This document shows positions 48,441 through 57,933 of a DNA stretch of 64,000 nucleotides, one piece after another. A program made the translations under genes and the position numbers. Numbering within the stretch: the first letter of the stretch is position 1; each line of letters opens with the position of its first letter. The notes beneath the pieces are model-generated. The model saw only the letters and a list, made by a program, of their open reading frames with translations. It had not been told where the DNA came from and did not search any database. Origin of the DNA: Aminithiophilus ramosus. GTDB taxonomy: Bacteria; Synergistota; Synergistia; Synergistales; Aminithiophilaceae. Where the stretch lies: positions 1,043,260 through 1,107,259 of the forward strand of contig NZ_CP072943.1 of the NCBI RefSeq assembly GCF_018069705.1, written 5' to 3'.

Positions 48441-49901
48441 CAGGCCACCTCTTCTTCGAGCAGAGCGTCGTAGCGTCCCGGATCGGGGCGGGAAGGGGCA
48501 GTTCCGCGAGGGAGTCCGGAACGGCGACAGTGAGACTGGCCGAAGGCGTTTTGTTGAGAAGCAGCTGGCGAACCGTCTCCGCCGTAACCCTCTTCAGGGC
48601 CAGGGCCTCTTCGAGGGCTTGCGTCAGGGCCTCGTGGGAATGGTCCCGGTGGAGCTGGAGGATGGCACAGAGTTCCCTGTAACCCGAATGGGCGCACAGG
48701 AGCGTCCGGGCCTTCTGCCAGGGCTCCTCCAGATCCCGCACGACCGCCGCATTTCGGACGGCCCCGGGTTTCGCCCGCAGCAGCGGCAGGTAGTGGACAA
48801 GTTCCATGGAGGCCTTACCCTTCCCGGAGAGGCGGCGATGATTCGCCAGAACCTTTCCTCGGCTGGAGACACGGACACGGTCCCAGGTGACGGAGAGGTC
48901 GACGGCCTCTTTCTCGTGCCCTACCGGGACCGAGTAGACGTTGCCCTCGAACCGGACCAGGGAGGTCCGGCTCACCACCGACACGGTGGTGAGGGCACAG
49001 GGATGAGGTATCTCCGGAAGAGGCATAAGCCGTAGGGCTTCTTCTTCGAAAGAGGCTGCGCGCCTCTGCCGTTCCCTCCCGCACCAGTCGGCCAGGACGG
49101 AATTGAGATCGTCCAGTGTCGCCAGGTCCGGCACGGGAACCAGGGCGTTCCTCCGCACATAGCCCACCAGGTTCTCCACGGAACCCTTCTCGTTGCCGCT
49201 TCGGACGTTGCAGAAAGAACTGTCGAAGAGGTAATGGCCCCGGAGGGCCGAAAAGTGCCGGTTCTCTTCCCGGTTCGGCCCCGGGAGGACCTTGGTCACC
49301 GCCGACTTGAGGTTGTCGTAGACGCATTCCCTGGGTACCCCGCCGAAGGACTCGAAGGCACGTCGATGTCCCGCCATGAAGGCCTCCAGCCCGTCGTCGG
49401 GAAAGGCGTACACGAAGGGAGCACCGCTGTGGCGAAGGCGCATGCAGAAAAGGTAAATCCTCCGTTCCTCCCCTCCGATGCGGACCAGAGCCTCGCCCCA
49501 GTCCACCTGGGCCTGCTCGCCCGGATATGCCGTCAGGGGAACGAACCCCTTCTCCGGGGTGATCTCGCTCTTCAGGTCCGACACGACCTTGCGGATGTTG
49601 GACTCGCTCCCACTGAAACCGTGCTCCGCCACCAAACGGTCGTAGACGCGCTTGGCGGTATGGCGCTGTTTCCCGGGGCGTTTCGATCCTCCCGGAGCCA
49701 GGTCCGGATGATCTCCAGGTAGGGACCCGTCACCGGTCTGGGACGGGGAGCTTTCAGCCTGTAAGCGGGGATCTCCGAGTCCCTCAGCATTCTGCGGACC
49801 GTCTTCCGGCATATTCCCGTCTGCCTGGTGATCTTCCTGATGGACCAGCCTTCCCTGAAGTGCTGTTTGCGGATATATTCTTTGTCGACCATCCCGTGCA
49901 T
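48440..49901 (-). pseudogene. istA: istA transposase of IS21 copy 1, frameshifted
   Basis: The N-terminal HTH part (REGWSIRKITRQTGICRKTVRR) and the DDE domain (QVDWGEALVRIGGEE, FVYAFPDDGLEAF) are in different frames because a C5 run is C4 at about 49675. A second C5-to-C4 loss near 48490 alters the last residues. Copy 2 is intact. Confidence 0.88.
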
Positions 49902-50107
49902 CTCCTCTCGTCCTCCCCGCGAAGCGGAATCGCCGTTCCTTTCGCAGGATGATAAGGGAACGGGTACGGGGTGGTCACCTTTTTCAGGATCGATTACCTC
50001 TCGGGTGGGACCCTTTTAGGTTAGCGAAAACACCTCGGGGAGAGAACCTGCTTTATCCTGCTGGTAGCATGTCGCTGATCTACTCCTCCCGAAGATGTCG
50101 AGAAGCA

Positions 50108-50141
50108 CCCCCGACGCAAAGCCCGAAGGGGGTTGTTTTTT
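50108..50141 (+). terminator. Terminator before immA
   Basis: CCCCC (50108-50112) pairs with GGGGG (50128-50132), followed by TTGTTTTTT. Confidence 0.5.
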
Positions 50142-50274
50142 GGACATAACCCGATAAGATTCAGCCCCTCGAAACCTTCTTGCCAACCCGAGGAGAACGT
50201 CATGGATAGTCAGACCATTAACCCCGCCTTCCAGTGTATATTGCTGACTAAAAGACAGTGCTGGAGGCGACGCA

Positions 50275-50772
50275 ATGACAAAAGATCCTCGAAAGCTGGC
50301 TGCCGACCTCGTGGCAAGGCTCGGTTTTCGCCACCCGCCGGTGATGGTCCGCAAGGCATGCAGGGCCTTGCGGATTCCGGTGAAGATTCTCCCCCTCGAC
50401 CGGGACGGCTACTCCGTCGATGTCGGCGGTCACCCCTTCATCTTCCTTTCTTCGCGCCTTTCACGAGAACGCCTTCGTTGGACGGCCGCCCACGAGCTGG
50501 GGCACGTCCTCCTCGGCCATGGGCCCATGATGGCCGCCGATGGAACAGGACCCCTGGAACGTCCGGCTCATGTCTTCGCCGAGGAGCTGCTCATGCCGTC
50601 GGCTTTCATCGATGAAGCGATCGGGCATTTCCGGAGCCGCTGCATGCGTTTCGCCCCGGAGGACCTGGCTCCCCGCTTCGGGGTGTCGCTGGAAGCGATG
50701 AGGATCCGGCTGGAGACAAAAAAGAACGACCAACATCGAAAGGAGACAAAAAATGGACAGCAATCGAGATGA
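50275..50772 (+). CDS. ImmA/IrrE-family metallopeptidase
   Basis: This 165-residue zinc protease has HELGH (residues 73-77) and the downstream Glu in FAEELLMP (about 103-104). The family cleaves XRE-type repressors to trigger prophage induction (ICEBs1 ImmA, phage homologues). This prophage has an XRE array nearby, so one or more of those repressors is the probable substrate. ATG 50275 has GGAGG 7 nt upstream. Confidence 0.92.
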   Translation: MTKDPRKLAADLVARLGFRHPPVMVRKACRALRIPVKILPLDRDGYSVDVGGHPFIFLSSRLSRERLRWTAAHELGHVLLGHGPMMAADGTGPLERPAHVFAEELLMPSAFIDEAIGHFRSRCMRFAPEDLAPRFGVSLEAMRIRLETKKNDQHRKETKNGQQSR

Positions 50773-51361
50773 AGCTCTAATTTGGTGGGAAAAGACAGTT
50801 GAATATCAATTTGTAATTGAAATATTGACCAAAATAAACGAAGGAGCTGCCTTTGCCCCTCTTGACGGGAACCAAGAATCTGCAGGAGACCTTTTGCTCA
50901 ATGCTAATAATAAATTTTTTATAATAGAATTCAAAAAAGACAATAGTGAAGATGCAAAACGAAGAGAAAAAGATAAGTACACTGACTTTCAAGATGCAAT
51001 GGACACTTTAAAACCAGGTAGCAATGGCCACTATGTTGTCTTTGGTGAACTTATTAATAATAAATTGGTATTAAAATATAATAATTACTGGTTATTCTTG
51101 TCTGGAGATGAAAATAAAAATCCAGATAAGGAACTAAATATATTAGATGAAAATTTTCTAAAGACTAGCGACTTATTAGAATTTTATCTTTTGACCTACG
51201 CAGATATGCTTATGAAAAATAAAAGCTCAGGCTCTAGCTCATCAGAAAGCCTAAAAACCGTTGTAATGATTTGTTCGGACGACAAGATCAAGCAAGTTGC
51301 CAATTTAGATGATATTGTAGAAATAATTCGCCAAATAGAACAAGAAGGACCAGTTAGATAG
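50753..51361 (+). CDS. AT-rich PD-(D/E)XK-like nuclease candidate
   Basis: This 202-residue protein contains GDLLLNANNKFFIIEFKKD, with Asp46 and E59-F60-K61 spaced as in PD-(D/E)XK nucleases, plus a Ser-rich linker near residue 160. Base composition is strongly AT-rich against its GC-rich neighbours. It overlaps immA by 20 nt yet has its own AAAGGAG site. It is possibly a defence nuclease. The motif is suggestive only. Confidence 0.6.
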   Translation: MDSNRDEALIWWEKTVEYQFVIEILTKINEGAAFAPLDGNQESAGDLLLNANNKFFIIEFKKDNSEDAKRREKDKYTDFQDAMDTLKPGSNGHYVVFGELINNKLVLKYNNYWLFLSGDENKNPDKELNILDENFLKTSDLLEFYLLTYADMLMKNKSSGSSSSESLKTVVMICSDDKIKQVANLDDIVEIIRQIEQEGPVR

Positions 51362-51391
51362 CTCCAGTTTTAATCCAAAGACATATTCTAA

Positions 51392-52262
51392 GGAACCTCT
51401 GAAAAAAGCGCCTTTCATGAAGTCGCATCAGCGATGATGTAATTGGTAGAATAGAGCTGTAGCGCCGATGTCCTCATCCCCTTTTCAAGGAGTGCGAGAC
51501 GAAATGGAGCGACAGAAAACCCTTGCCGACGCCCAGACCTTCGAGAGATACAGGAAGCCTACCCGGCGGGAGAAGTTCCTCTCCGAAATGGAGGCTGTGG
51601 TCCCCTGGAAGGATCTCTGCGCGCTCATCGCTCCCTTCTATCCCAAGGCCGAACGAGGTCGTCCACCGGTTGGATTGGAGCGGATGCTCCGAATCCACTT
51701 TCTCCAGTGCTGGTTCAACCTCAGCGACCCGGCAGCGGAAGAAGCCCTCTACGACATGGAATCGATGAGGCGCTTCGTCGGCATCGACCTCGGGAACGAG
51801 CCTGTCCCCGACGAGACGACCATCTGCAAGTTTCGCCACCTTCTCGAAGCGCACGACCTGGGGAAACGGATCTTCCGTGAGGTCGATGCTCACCTGCAAT
51901 CGAAAGGACTGCGTCTTGCCGAGGGAACCATCATGGACGCCACCATCATCGCCGCGCCCTCGTCGACGAAGAACAAGGAGAAGAAGCGAGACCCCGACAT
52001 GCATCAGGTAAAGAAAGGGAACCAGTACTACTTCGGCATGAAGGTCCACATCGGGGTGGACAAAGACAGCAAGCTGGTCCACAGCCTCGCGACCACGGCG
52101 GCGAATGTCCACGACTCCCGGATGGTCGGAGACCTTCTCCACGGAGCGGAAAAGGGAGTCTGGGGCGATTCGGCCTACATAGGCAAGACGGAGACGATCC
52201 GGGAAAAGGCACCCGATGCCGTCGACAACACCAACAAAAGAGGGTCACGGAACAGGAAACTG
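51392..52262 (+). mobile_element. IS5-family element, truncated at its right end by IS3
   Basis: The left end starts GGAACCTCTGAAAAA. The right end is missing, because sequence passes directly into the IS3 end at 52263, and the lost part is not found beyond the IS3 copy. Confidence 0.75.
51468..52262 (+). pseudogene. IS5-family transposase, C-terminus lost
   Basis: The frame shows MRRFVGIDLGNEPVPDETTICKFRHLLE, the first catalytic Asp in MDATIIAAPSSTKN and the second in WGDSAYIG. The C-terminal Glu-bearing helix is absent. The natural frame is cut at about NKRGSRNRKL, after which IS3 sequence supplies a foreign end and stop at 52307. Confidence 0.85.
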
Positions 52263-52349
52263 TATAGTGGACCCCGAAAACTGGACCACGAGCTAAGTTG
52301 CAGTTGAAGTCGGGCTGTATCATAGGGTCCCAGAAAGAGAGGGGACATC

Positions 52350-52633
52350 ATGGCAGCCAAGCGACAGAGGCGTTCAGCGGAGTTCAAAAGCAAAGTAGCC
52401 TTCGCTGCCCTGAAAGGGATAAGACCCTGGCTCAATTGTCGGGTGAGTTCGAGGTTTCCGCCGTCCAGATCGGTCAGTGGAAGAAGCAGCTTCTGCAAGG
52501 GGGTCCGGAGATCTTTCAACGCAAAGGCACTCCGATGGATGTCGAGACGTTGATGGCCCCCCTCTACCAGGAGATCGGTCGGCTCAAGATGGAGCTCGAC
52601 TGGCTCAAAAAAAAATCAGGCGCTGACGCTTGA
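52350..52633 (+). pseudogene. IS3 orfA, one-base deletion
   Basis: MAAKRQRRSAEFKSKVAFAALKG is followed by a frame change because GGGG is GGG at about 52418 compared with copy 2. The C-terminal leucine-zipper part (PLYQEIGRLKMELDWLKKK) is intact in the original frame. Confidence 0.85.
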
Positions 52634-53480
52634 GGGAAAGCGGACCTCCATCGATCCCGAGCACCCTTCGATCAGTGTTCGTCGGCAATGTGACCTCCTT
52701 GATCTTAACCGGTCCAGCTTCTACTACGCGAGCTCTTCCGCGACGGAGACGGCGGAGAACCTTGAAATCATGGAGCTCATCGACGGCCGGTACACCTGCG
52801 CCCCCTCTTACGGGAGCCGCCGGATGACGGCCTGGCTGCGTCGACAGGGACAGGACGTGAACCGCAAACGGATCGGACGGCTGATGAGGCTTATGGGGCT
52901 CGAAGGGATTGGCCCCAAACCGGGAACCAGCAAGCCTCACCCCGAACATGAGATTTATCCCTACCTGCTCCGGAACGCCGTCATCGTCAGACCGAATCAG
53001 GTCTGGAGCACCGATGTCACCTACCTCCCGATGAGTGGCGGTTTCATGTACCTCGCGGCCGTCATCGATTGGCACAGCCGCTTCGTCCTCTCCTGGGAAC
53101 TTTCCAACACCCTGGACGCAGAGTTCTGCGTCGTCGCCCTCGACAGGGCCCTTCGGCAGGGAACGCCGGAGATCTTCAACACCGACCAGGGCTGTCAGTT
53201 CACCAGTAAGGCCTTTCTGTCTCTGCTCAAGGAAAAGGAGATCCGGATCAGCATGGACGGTCGTGGCAGGGCCCTCGACAACATCTTCGTGGAACGCTTC
53301 TGGCGGACCCTCAAGTATGAGTGGCTCTACTTGAACGACTATGAGCGGGTCCGCGATCTCCGCTGCGGCCTGCGGGAGTATATGGACTTCTACAACGACG
53401 AAAGGCTTCACTCCTCACTGAACTACAGGACACCGCGGGAGGTTCACTTTGCCGACCGGGAGGGACCGATGGCGGTCTGA
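52614..53480 (+). CDS. IS3 orfB transposase (expressed by -1 frameshift on A9)
   Basis: Nine A residues (52607-52615) at the end of orfA allow slippage into this frame (NQALTLEGKRTSIDPEH onward). The DDE triad is visible: DVTYLPMSGG, NTDQGCQFTS and DNIFVERFWR. Alone it could start at ATG 52770. Confidence 0.88.
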   Translation, partial: NQALTLEGKRTSIDPEHPSISVRRQCDLLDLNRSSFYYASSSATETAENLEIMELIDGRYTCAPSYGSRRMTAWLRRQGQDVNRKRIGRLMRLMGLEGIGPKPGTSKPHPEHEIYPYLLRNAVIVRPNQVWSTDVTYLPMSGGFMYLAAVIDWHSRFVLSWELSNTLDAEFCVVALDRALRQGTPEIFNTDQGCQFTSKAFLSLLKEKEIRISMDGRGRALDNIFVERFWRTLKYEWLYLNDYERVRDLRCGLREYMDFYNDERLHSSLNYRTPREVHFADREGPMAV

Positions 53481-53530
53481 CTTTAACTAACTTCGGGCCT
53501 CAAATGGTCTTGACAATGGGGTCCACCATA

Positions 53531-54768
53531 ATTTGCTCGGTTTTGACGCTAACCTGATCGAGAGTCACTACAAAAAAGAGCAAGAGCTTGCACAAATGCA
53601 GAATGCAATAAAGACCATTGAGAAGGATATGAATGGTTCTTTTGAGGATGTCAGCAAGATTGAGGGCATTCTGTTACTCAAACAGAAGGATGCGGAGAAG
53701 AAACAAGGGTTACTTGATGCCTTCGATTTTCGCCTCCCTGACAAGGATCAAACCAAACGGTTGGTTGAGGAAGTTAATGAGCGCATTGCGTCCCTCAACG
53801 CCGAACGCTACTCGCTCAGTCAGAACCGCAAGAAAGTGCTCGCTTCCCTACAAGAAGGCCAAATTTTGTTTAATCCCGACGAGGCTCAGCAACTGTTCAA
53901 GGAAGCTGGCATTTTTTTTGAAGGCCAGATCAAGAAGGATTTTCAACAGTTAATCGCATTCAATCGAGCAATCACTGAAGAGCGCCGCGGCTATCTACGA
54001 GAGGAACTCGCTGAGATTGACACTAAACTGAAGCGTGTCAATGACGAGCTGAACACCCTGGGGGAAAAACGCTCAACGACGCTCTCATTCCTAAGTGAAA
54101 CTGATACTTTCATCAAGTACAAGCAACTCTCAGATGAAATAATTTCTCTGCGTGCTGACATCGCTTCCCTGGAAAAGCAGCGTAACCACCTACACAGATT
54201 GCAGAATTTACGGGCAGAAATACGGCCTCTCACTGAGGAACGAAACAACCTTCAAACAGAGATTGAGGCAGATGTGGATAAACAGAACTCCGACAAGGAC
54301 AGCCTATTCTCAACGATCCGTGTCTTCTTCAGCGAGATCGTCGAGGCAGTCATCGACCGCAAGGCATTATTGAGTGTCGCATCAAACCAAGCCGGTCACC
54401 TGGAGCTTAAGGCCGAAATCCTTGACGGGGCCGGCAACGCAACTGACGCAGATTTTGGGCATACTTATCGCAAGCTCCTCTGTGTAGCCTTCGACTTGGC
54501 AGTGCTTCGAGCACATCTGAACGACAGATTTCCTCGCTTTGTCTACCATGATGGCGTTCTCGAATCTTTAGATGATCGAAAGAAAGAGAATTTGCTTGCG
54601 ATCATCCGCCAATATGCGGGGCTTGGATTACAGCCAATCATCACGTTGATTGATTCAGATTTACCATCCCGCTCACACAAAGAAACTTTATTTGCTGAAG
54701 ACGAATTAATTTTGACCTTGCATGACAAAGGGAACCAAGGGCGATTGTTCAAAATGGATTCATGGTAA
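53531..54768 (+). pseudogene. DUF2326-type SMC-like ATPase, N-terminus missing
   Basis: The remaining 411 residues are a long coiled coil followed by RKLLCVAFDLAVLRAHLNDRFPRFVYHDGVLESLDDRKKENLL, the ABC signature and Walker B-like end of DUF2326/YydD proteins. These are ATPases of ABC three-component and other putative anti-phage systems. The N-terminal Walker A domain is absent, because the frame begins at the IS3 edge. Partner genes are not present. Confidence 0.8.
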
Positions 54769-54955
54769 GAAGTCGTTTTAAAATAGGCCACTTTTCCTAG
54801 TGTTGTCAGCAATCATCCGGCCTATTTCTACCTTTCGGCAAACCACGACTTATAGGATATCGACGCTTTTTATCGTATAACAAACCGGATAACAGACATC
54901 GATCCCATAGCTCTAAATGCCCGCCAAAACTAGCTTCATCAGATTAATTTAGTGT

Positions 54956-54970
54956 CTGTGTCGCCCACCA
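54956..54970 (+). repeat. attR core
   Basis: CTGTGTCGCCCACCA is identical to the tRNA-Val 3' end at 4884-4898 and is followed by host sequence. Confidence 0.9.
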
Positions 54971-54980
54971 GTAAATGCAA

Positions 54981-55014
54981 AGGGGTTACGGCCTTCCGGC
55001 CGTAGCCCCTTTTA
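54981..55014 (+). terminator. Displaced native terminator of tRNA-Val
   Basis: AGGGGTTACGGCC pairs with GGCCGTAGCCCCT (one G-T pair) and is followed by TTTT, 10 nt after attR. Before integration it would have followed the tRNA directly. Confidence 0.85.
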
Positions 55015-55020
55015 TTTCTC

Positions 55021-55935
55021 AATATCCGTAGAGCATCAAGGACATCACCCGTCCCGACTTCGGCAACGCCGTCCCCCTCACCCACCTTCCGCACCTCAAG
55101 TCTCATCTGGGAATGATTTTGATCGGATCAATCGATCTTCGCAGTCTCCCTGCCTGTAGAGGCTCCAGTCAAAACTCGGGGCTTCGATGATCGCATCGGC
55201 CTTCTCGCCGACGCGGCTCTGATCGCCCAGACGGATGAGCGCCATTGGGGCTGAAGGGACGTCTTGAGGTGGACGGAGGCCATCTAGGCGGGCTGTTAGA
55301 GGAATCGGAAAAGCCCTGCTCGACGGTGTTCTGGTTCTTGTCGGCCCTCAGAATCTTCCCCATCTTGTACAGGGTCGGGTTGTTCTCCAGGCGAGGGGCG
55401 AGGATGGGCGTCGCTTCCTGGCGACACGTTCTTTCGTGGAGATCTTCCCTGGCCGTTCCGATTCCGACAAGGGCTTTCCAGGCGAGCTTGGAGACGAAGA
55501 TGGTCCCTGTTTTTTCTTCGAGGAACTCGCCGGCACGGCGAACACAGCCTGAGAGTTCCAGCCTTTGTCGGAGAGTACTCGAAAGCACCGTTTCCGACAG
55601 GGGCATTCCGTCCTGCCGCACGGTCAGGCCTATATTGATCTGTTTCAGGTCGGGGCCACGATCCTTGGAGTGACCGCAGGCGAGACGGAAGCCCTCTTCC
55701 GGTCGATCCGTGCCGGATTCAGGGCGACGGAGCTCCCTCGGGGCAACAGACGTAAGGGTCGGGGCATGTCGGGTATCTGTGAGCTCTTCATCACGACCGT
55801 ATGGGGCAAACGGCGCAGAAAATCATGAGAATCCCTTCGCCCGAATGAAAGTCGCTCTAGGGTCGCAGGAGAGGAACGCAGGTTGCATGTGCCCCTGGCG
55901 GGAGGGCTGCCCGGGACGGAAGATCGGCGATTGAA
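55021..55935. other. Host stretch without an identifiable gene
   Basis: Several overlapping open frames exist on both strands (for example minus 55169-55621 and plus 55565-55828), but none has a clear ribosome site and family signal together. A plus-strand tail TRGFDDRIGLLADAALIAQ ending at 55255 looks like a decayed gene end. Probably remnant sequence. Confidence 0.4.
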
Positions 55936-55939
55936 GCCC

Positions 55940-55977
55940 CTGAAGAGAGGGCGGCCTTAAGGCCGCCCTCTCTTCAG
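55940..55977. terminator. Perfect 38-bp palindrome terminator
   Basis: CTGAAGAGAGGGCGGCCTT is followed immediately by its exact reverse complement. It lies 10 nt after the methyltransferase stop codon on the minus strand. Confidence 0.8.
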
Positions 55978-55987
55978 GATTGAGCCG

Positions 55988-56659
55988 CTATTTCTCGACT
56001 ATCAGGAAGAGGCTGGACTCGTCGACCTCCTCGACGCGATAGCCGTACCCCGTTCGCTCTCCGAAGCGTTCCAGGTCGCCGCCGTCGAAGGTAACCGCCC
56101 TGAAACCGTCCTTGCAGACGATGACGCCGTCTTTCGTCCTCTCCTCGTCGATTTCCCCGAGCAACCCCTTGCCGGCCTGCTCCCGAAACCAGGCCACCCG
56201 CCATTCCCAGAACCTGGGGCTATAGGTGCTGAAATAGGCCTTCCCCCCGACGGTGAGAGAGCGCAGACACCTCCGGACGAGATCGAAGGGGTCTCCCTTG
56301 ATGGCGGACAGTCCGTTCTGAAGGCACAAGACCCTGTCGAACTCCTCTTTGAAGTCGAGGACATTGGCGTCCATGACGTGCAGACGGAGATTCGGGATCT
56401 CTTTCGACCATTCCCGCCCGAATCCCACCGACTCCTCGGAGATATCCACTCCGACGAGAGCGCGCGCGTGGGAGGCCAGTTCTTTCAGAATCCGCCCGTA
56501 TCCCGCCCCAACCTCCAGAACCCTCTCCCGTCCCCGGAGCCCCTTCCGCACGAAGTCGATTTCCGCCTCAAGGTACTGCCGGACCCGGGGGATTTCCGTC
56601 TGATACACCTGGTACAGCTTTCCGGAATGCAGCTTTTCTGCGTAATAGTTCTCCTCCAC
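55988..56659 (-). CDS. Class I SAM-dependent methyltransferase
   Basis: This 223-residue protein has motif I VLEVGAGYGRILKEL (about residues 47-61), VGVDISEESV and the motif IV region FDRVLCLQNGLSAI. The substrate (small molecule or protein) cannot be told. It directly follows a decayed ABC binding-protein gene. Confidence 0.9.
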   Translation of the reverse strand: MEENYYAEKLHSGKLYQVYQTEIPRVRQYLEAEIDFVRKGLRGRERVLEVGAGYGRILKELASHARALVGVDISEESVGFGREWSKEIPNLRLHVMDANVLDFKEEFDRVLCLQNGLSAIKGDPFDLVRRCLRSLTVGGKAYFSTYSPRFWEWRVAWFREQAGKGLLGEIDEERTKDGVIVCKDGFRAVTFDGGDLERFGERTGYGYRVEEVDESSLFLIVEK

Positions 56660-56689
56660 GACGCCTCCCCCTTGCCTATCGTGCCGATG

Positions 56690-56990
56690 AACGGCGGACC
56701 GGGCGTCAGCTCCGGATCGTCGATGACGGCATCGTAGCGGAAATTCCCATCCTTGACCACCTGGAGATGGAGCGGTTTCACGACCTCACGCCCGGTGGTG
56801 AAACTCTTTATGACGCCCGTCATTCCGTCGGAATCCCCCGTTGCGGCGATGGCGTCGCGGATCTTTTGCGGTTCGAGGTCCCCGGCCGTCCGGATAAGGC
56901 GTCGTAGGCGGAGGCGCCGACCATACAGGTCTCGACGGTGTATCCCTCCTTATCGGGAGTGGCGGTTTTCTCCTGCCGTTCCATGTCGGC
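56690..56990 (-). pseudogene. Remnant of a branched-chain amino acid ABC binding protein
   Basis: Two frames join to TVETCMVGASAYDAL, then GMTGVIKSFTTGREVVKPLHLQVVKDGNFRYDAVIDD. This is the C-terminal pattern of Leu/Ile/Val-type periplasmic binding proteins. The N-terminal lobe is missing and a frameshift lies near 56905. Confidence 0.65.
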
Positions 56991-57030
56991 AGTCCGTCTT
57001 CCGACGAGCTCAACGTCCGCGTCTTCCCCG

Positions 57031-57642
57031 GGAGCGACACCTCGTCCGGAAGCCCCGCGATTCCTAAAAGGCCGAGACAACAACAGGAAGCGAGGAACGT
57101 TTTACTCCCTGCGAAGAAAGGTTGCGGTTTTGTCCGAGCAGCAGAGGCAGAACCGCCCTCGGCTCCATCCCGTCAGAAAGGTTCCCTGAAGAGGCACACC
57201 GCTTCTCTCCGTGCCCCAAGAAAGCCCTCTGTTCTGCTGTGGACTCAAATGCCCTCCACGGAGGACAGGAACGAAGAGACCTCGACGAGAGCCTGCAGCG
57301 AATGAGAAGGATCCCCACTGGAATTGATGTTATTGCACTTCATGTTCCTTCTGCCGTTCCATAAGGCAGACACGTAAATATCCGAAGACCGTCGCCATAG
57401 ACAGAAACGGGTAGGATGGATGCGGCCAGGGCAGATCCCCTTCGGGTGGGCACGGAAAAGGACCGCTCTGCCCCGTCGGAATAGACGCTTCGCTCCTCCG
57501 CTGACGCAATGCCCCTGAGGCTACAGAAAGCCAACGCCCCTTTCTCGTGCTGAATCAAAAAAACAACGAAAGGCCCCGTTGCACCTAACGCAACGAGCAC
57601 GGTCCTCATCCTTTCACATGCCCCTGAACTCGATGCAGGCCT
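57031..57642. other. Intergenic/decayed host sequence
   Basis: The only candidate is a minus frame 57340-57609 (MRTVLVALGATGPFVVFLIQ, one hydrophobic helix), whose GAAAGG is too close to its ATG. I see no recognised gene or repeat here. Confidence 0.35.
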
Positions 57643-57883
57643 CTATGGTGGACCCCATTTATGGTGGACCCCATTGTCAAGACCATTTGAGGCCCGAAGT
57701 TAGTTAAAGTCAGACCGCCATCGGTCCCTCCCGGTCGGCAAAGTGAACCTCCCGCGGTGTCCTGTAGTTCAGTGAGGAGTGAAGCCTTTCGTCGTTGTAG
57801 AAGTCCATATACTCCCGCAGGCCGCAGCGGAGATCGCGGACCCGCTCGTAGTCGTTCAAGTAGAGCCACTCATACTTGAGGGT
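57643..57883 (-). mobile_element. Two nested IS3 end fragments
   Basis: A 17-bp IS3 end (57643-57659) abuts a 224-bp IS3 end fragment (57660-57883, orfB C-terminus). That fragment abuts the full element at 57884. All share the start TATGGTGGACCCC. Confidence 0.8.
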
Positions 57884-57933
57884 TATGGTGGACCCCATTG
57901 TCAAGACCATTTGAGGCCCGAAGTTAGTTAAAG

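Larger units (their letters stand above)
47637..50032 (-). mobile_element. IS21-family element, copy 1 (2,396 bp)
   Basis: The ends TGTTTTCG...AAAAGG (47637 and, inverted, 50032) are inverted repeats, flanked by the 6-bp target duplication CCTCGG (47631-47636 and 50033-50038). It carries istA and istB on the minus strand, both frameshifted relative to copy 2 at 61944. Confidence 0.92.
52263..53530 (+). mobile_element. IS3-family element, copy 1
   Basis: The ends TATAGTGGACCCC (52263) and, inverted, TATGGTGGACCCC (53530) match copy 2 at 57884-59152. The flanks are IS5 on the left and the DUF2326 gene on the right with no target duplication, implying a deletion next to the element. Confidence 0.9.

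Noticed and set aside
54956-54970. A second tRNA-Val gene
   Set aside because: Only the last 15 nt of the tRNA are present. It is the attR core.
57340-57609. Small membrane protein gene on the minus strand
   Set aside because: The ribosome site is too close to the ATG, and no homology pattern or neighbour supports it.
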